64,000 bases of DNA from Gongronella butleri (Eukaryota > Mucoromycota > Mucoromycetes > Mucorales > Cunninghamellaceae): the NCBI GenBank assembly GCA_025201375.1, contig JAIWZP010000028.1, positions 1 through 64,000 on the forward strand, read 5' to 3'. Below, piece after piece: positions 60,187-64,000 of the stretch (positions are counted from its first letter, which is position 1; every line of letters starts with the position of its first letter). A program made the position numbers and the translations under genes. Under the pieces are notes generated by a model, which saw only the letters and a program-made list of their open reading frames with translations, had not been told where the DNA came from and made no database searches.

Positions 60187-60586
60187 ATGCCGCAATTTTT
60201 TTTTTGTGGGTCTTGTTTGGGGGGACCAATGCCCATCATGTTGCCATTTTGGGGCACCAAGGCGTGTGTGAGCAACCTGGAGCAGGTGCCCAACAATGTA
60301 TTCCCCGCCCTGCGCCATCCGAGCTACTCCAAACATCCAATCACGCCCCGAAATTTCATTGTCCATGAGGTGCTGAGGACCGCCATTATCTATCGCGTGC
60401 GTGCGAATGCTCGTCTCTATCACCATCATTCGTCACCGTCGTCCATGCAACCTGTTTTTTTAAAATGGCACCCGTACCGCGCCCCATTGGAAGCCAAGAG
60501 CCTTGTAAGGGCCTTTTTTTTTATGATAAAAACATGGCGCTGACGTGATCCTGCACCTGCACATGAAACTTGTTGCAGAGGAATAA
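60187..60586 (+). CDS. Unidentified small protein, about 107 residues
   Basis: A 106-codon frame at 60187-60504 ends at a GTAAGG donor, and a short last exon after TTGCAG (60579) or GAG (60581) would end translation; with the latter the protein ends LE. Residues after MPIMLPFWG are varied and non-repetitive (KACVSNLEQVPNNVFPALRH), unlike the shadow frames around it. It has several His and a basic middle. A second start at 60229-60231 (MPIML) is just as likely. No family was recognised. A mitochondrial or small membrane subunit is a guess and not supported by a motif. Confidence 0.4.
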
Positions 60587-60890
60587 AAAAAAAGGGGGGT
60601 GCCGATGGCGAAGAATGGAGCCCATTACGTCGCAATGAGGCGAAACGACCCAATCATGAGCACCCCAGGTCACGATTGCAAAACAAGGTACTTTCAGAGC
60701 GACGTTGAAACTCAGGGTGCGGGCTACCAATCATGAAAAATCATGTTGTGTGCGTGTGTGTGTGTGTGTGAAAAATAAGCGAAAAAGGGCGAAGAAAAGG
60801 ACCAGGCCGACGCCCTTTTTTTTTCTTTTTCTTTTCTTTTTACTTTTTTCTTATCTATTTTTTCTTTTTCGTTTTTTTTTTTTGTACACT

Positions 60891-62486
60891 ATGAAGGTTT
60901 CACTTATCACTAGCGCGCTGTTGTTGGCCGGCTACGCAGCGGCAGCGCCTTTCCACAACAACGCCGACGACTTGGCGCCCTTGTATACCACGACCGACAG
61001 CGTCGACGACTCGTATATTGTCGTTCTCAAGGATAACCTGCACGGGCAAGACGTCCAAGACCATGCCGCCTGGATCAATACCCTGGTCTCCAATGACAAG
61101 TGGGCCTTCATCAATTGGCTGCGCCCCAATGAGGACAAGCACGGCATCAAGCACATCTACACTGGCAAGGTCCGAGGCTATTCCGGCAAGTTTGACGCCG
61201 AAATCATCAACCTCATCCGTAGCTCCAAGGATGTAAGCAAAGAAAAAAAAAAAAAAAAAAAAGAGGAATTGGGCAGACCATCAAAAAAGGATCAAATGAC
61301 TCATTGATCGTTTTTTGTTTTTTCCTTTGTTGTTTCATGGGGTTCCCAGGTGCTCTATGTGGAAAAGGACTCGATGGTGTACGCCAATGAGCTGCAGCGC
61401 AATGCGCCTTGGGGTCTCGCGCGTGTGTCGCATCGCAATCGCCTTAGCTTCTCCACTTTTAACAAGTACGCGTATGACCAGGGTGCTGCGGGCGAGGGTG
61501 TCAAGGTGTACGTGATTGACACGGGCATCAATGTCGAGCACGTCGACTTTGAGGGCCGCGCAGAATGGGGCCAGACGATCCCCAGCGGCGATGAAGACGA
61601 GGACGGCAATGGCCACGGCTCTCACTGCGCGGGCACCATTGCGGGCAAGACCTATGGCGTCGCCAAAAAGGCCGAGCCCGTCGCCGTCAAGGTCCTCCGC
61701 TCCAATGGCTCCGGCACCATGTCTGATGTCGTCAAGGGCGTCGAATGGGCCACCATTGCCCATCAAACAAACGAGCAGGACGCCAAAAAGGCAGGCAAAA
61801 AGTTCAAGGGCTCTGTCGCAAACATGTCCCTCGGCGGTGGAAAGTCCCGCTCCCTCGACCTCGCCGTCGATGGCGCCGTCGACGCCGGCGTCGTCTTTGC
61901 CGTTGCTGCCGGTAAAATTTTTTTCTTTTTTTCTTTTTGCATGGTCACACGATCAACTCACGCTTTTTATTTTTCTCGCTTCTTAATTAGGCAATGACAA
62001 TGCTGACGCGTGCAATTACTCGCCCGCCGCCTCCCAGGAGGCCATCACCGTCGGCGCATCAACGCTCAGCGACGACCGCGCGTACTTTTCCAACTTTGGC
62101 ACTTGCGTCGACGTAAGTTTTTTTTATTTTTTTTTTTTTTTTTGTACATTTGCAACCACGAGCTCATATTTTTTGCTTGTTTTTGTCAACAGGTTTTCGC
62201 TCCCGGTCTGAACATTTTGAGTACATGGCGCGGATCAAAATATGCGACCAACACCATCTCGGGCACGTCGATGGCCAGCCCTCACGTCGCTGGTTTGGCC
62301 GCTTACCTTTTGAGCACACTCGATGAGCCCGCGACGCCCAAGCAAATCAAGGATTTGATCCTTTCTCTCGCGACCAAGGGTGTTCTCACGGATGTTGGCA
62401 AGGGCTCGCCCAACTTGCTTATCTTCAATGGCTATGAAGAGTCGTTCCGCAACATTTTCAAGGACACTTTTGCCGGTGATTATTAG
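60891..62486 (+). CDS. Secreted subtilisin-like serine protease (proteinase K family, S8)
   Basis: Exons are 60891-61232, 61350-61911, 61991-62112 and 62193-62486; 439 residues, phases consistent. A signal peptide ([18 protein letters not shown]) is followed by an I9 inhibitor pro-domain that starts [10 protein letters not shown]. The mature enzyme begins near [12 protein letters not shown], as in proteinase K and fungal alkaline proteases. The catalytic triad is Asp171 in YVIDTGI, His203 in [10 protein letters not shown] and Ser368 in [11 protein letters not shown]; the oxyanion Asn lies in AAGNDN, split by intron 2. Length fits the family (about 390-440). It probably degrades extracellular protein. 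The leader before the ATG is pyrimidine-rich. Confidence 0.95.
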
Positions 62487-63591
62487 GCTGCCTTCTCGTT
62501 GATCCCCCTCTCCAATTGTTCTCTTTTCTTTCCTTCCCCTCGCTTTTTTGTGATAGTCTATGCTTTCTTTTTCGGCACGATGTGTTTTATGCCAAACATT
62601 GTTGTATAAAAAACGCACGCTTCGTCTGCATCAGCACGCTTGACCTGTCTATTTTCTCGTTTGTGTTCCATCCACGTCTGCTGTCAATGTGCTAAGCGAC
62701 ATTGCGTGGTAAAATGACAGCCACGGAGTGCCGATTTGCATTGAAAATTTCTTTTTTTTTTTTTTTTTTTACTGATTTTGCAATTTTTACGAGGTTTTTT
62801 AAAGCTGGTTGCCCAACAGAGCGTGCCATTAAGGATGAGGTCGCTGAAAGCTTTCGTTTGTGTCCTGGGGCACCCTTGAGCGCCACTTGAGTCATGAATA
62901 TTCGTGCATTTTATAAAAATCGCCAAGATCTGAAGGCTGACCTTACATGACCTTGTCCCAATATGCCCACTTTTTGTCTTTTGTGTCCCTTTGTACGACT
63001 GGATGTTACAAAACGCCGGCTCCTCCCCTTTCTTATTATATTTTGCATCAGATACGCTTAGTTTCCCTTTTTTTCTACTTTTTCCTTAATGCAGCAATAC
63101 AATTGTCGTGAAATTCATAGCGAGTCGCGTCCAATTCGTCATTTTTCTTGTCTGTTATGTTTTTGTTATTTTTACCCATAGGATCGAAGCGCCACAGTGA
63201 TTCAAGGGCGCGTTTCCATTGTAACAAAACGACGCGTTTCCGAGTTGACGCCATGGTGTCACTCTTTCTTCTGGTCAAGGGGGGGGGGTATTTTGCAAAC
63301 AAAAGGGGATGGTGTATATATTCAATCATGAATATTGGCTAAATAAATACACGCTTGGCGTCGATTGACAAAGAAAAGAGGATAAAGATCGGCACCCCGC
63401 TGCCCAAAATTCCTAAAAAGGTACCCGCGTTGCTGCGGTCTTTATTTAAGTAACAGACATGGTCAGACCGCTTCATCTCTTTCCTTTTTCTTTTCCCCTC
63501 TCTTATTTTTTTCTTTTCCGCCTTTTATCATTCCACTGATTCTTTACCTCTCTACATCTGGAGACGCTTTGCCTGTTCTGATTTACGTCAG
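62487..63591. other. Intergenic region
   Basis: T-rich 3' flank of the protease and AT-rich DNA. No gene is supported. Confidence 0.5.
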
Positions 63592-64000
63592 ATGTCATCC
63601 AAACGACCTGGTAAAGAGCAAGAAGAAGTGGACAAATACCCTGGACGCGTCTTGAACTGTGGGAGCTCACTTTTTTTTTCTGAAAACAGCACCAGAAGAC
63701 GAAGCGGAAACCAGCCAAGGTGCCGCTCGTCGCCTGAAGCAACGTCGAATGGATTATTTCTATCCATCTGCCACTGCCTCTTCTCTCCCCACCACTGGTC
63801 GCACTTTGGCCATCGAGGATGATGACGACCTCGTGCGCTCTCCATGGAAAAGGTGAAAAACAAAGAAGCGAGCTCCCTGTGCAAAGAATGTGCCCGCAAG
63901 GCCCTCAAATTCAGACGGACACTCATTTTTCTCTCGATTTTCCCAGATACCGGTATGCTTGCCCTCCAAGTCAACGGAAGAGGTACAGCCCGGAATTTTG
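63592..64000 (+). CDS. Partial gene of unknown function, cut by the window end
   Basis: Three exons join in phase: 63592-63610, 63690-63852 and 63947-64000, the last running off the edge. The N-terminus begins MSSKRPAPEDEAETSQG, is rich in charged residues, and continues LKQRRMDYFYPSATAS and an acidic DDDD stretch before SPWKR. The third exon begins YRYACPPSQRKRYSPEF. A bipartite basic segment (RRLKQRRM) could be a nuclear signal. No domain was recognised from the available part. Confidence 0.55.

Overview
The window is nuclear DNA from a filamentous fungus, most likely an early-diverging lineage such as Mucoromycota; this placement is an inference. Support comes from many short GT-AG introns (about 50-180 nt) with long T tracts before the acceptor, typical fungal proteins (reticulon, PEX11, NatC subunit, NuA4 Eaf1-like subunit, SF3a60, BUD31, proteinase K-like protease, GDSL phospholipase B, GPI protein), and intergenic DNA full of A/T homopolymers. 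Exon models were built by hand by joining reading frames at GT/AG sites; nearly every junction preserves phase, which is the main evidence for them.

Layout. 1-2491 is a non-coding repeat block. 2492-9773 holds a mitochondrial carrier, a GPI-anchored acidic protein, a reticulon and a phospholipase B. 11091-13376 is a PHD-finger protein. 13929-16100 is a satellite-like tandem array. 16513-27769 is a dense housekeeping block: a diverged EF-2 paralogue, PEX11, the NatC subunit NAA35, and the splicing factor SF3A3 divergent from NAA35. 29455-32279 is a secreted family 8 polysaccharide lyase, 33373-35148 an orphan secreted or membrane protein, and 36503-39976 an LtrA-type membrane protein. 41532-41678 is a tiny gene for a secreted peptide with a Kex2 site. 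41679-47380 is repeat-rich DNA with coding debris. 47381-54746 has a small transposon-like gene and a large Eaf1/Vid21-like gene. 54747-64000 has a stand-alone calcineurin-A C-terminal homologue, a methyltransferase, BUD31, an unidentified small gene, a subtilisin and a gene running off the right edge.

The genes do not form one pathway. Loose themes are pre-mRNA splicing (SF3A3, BUD31), chromatin (PHD protein, Eaf1-like), the ER and peroxisome (reticulon, PEX11), and secretion (GPI protein, phospholipase B, polysaccharide lyase, protease, small peptide). The most unusual items are the EF-2 paralogue whose diphthamide histidine is replaced by glycine, the catalytic-domain-free calcineurin-A homologue with its own TATA box, the 48-residue Kex2-type peptide precursor, the higher-order tandem repeat, and a truncated duplicate of the BUD31 3' end.
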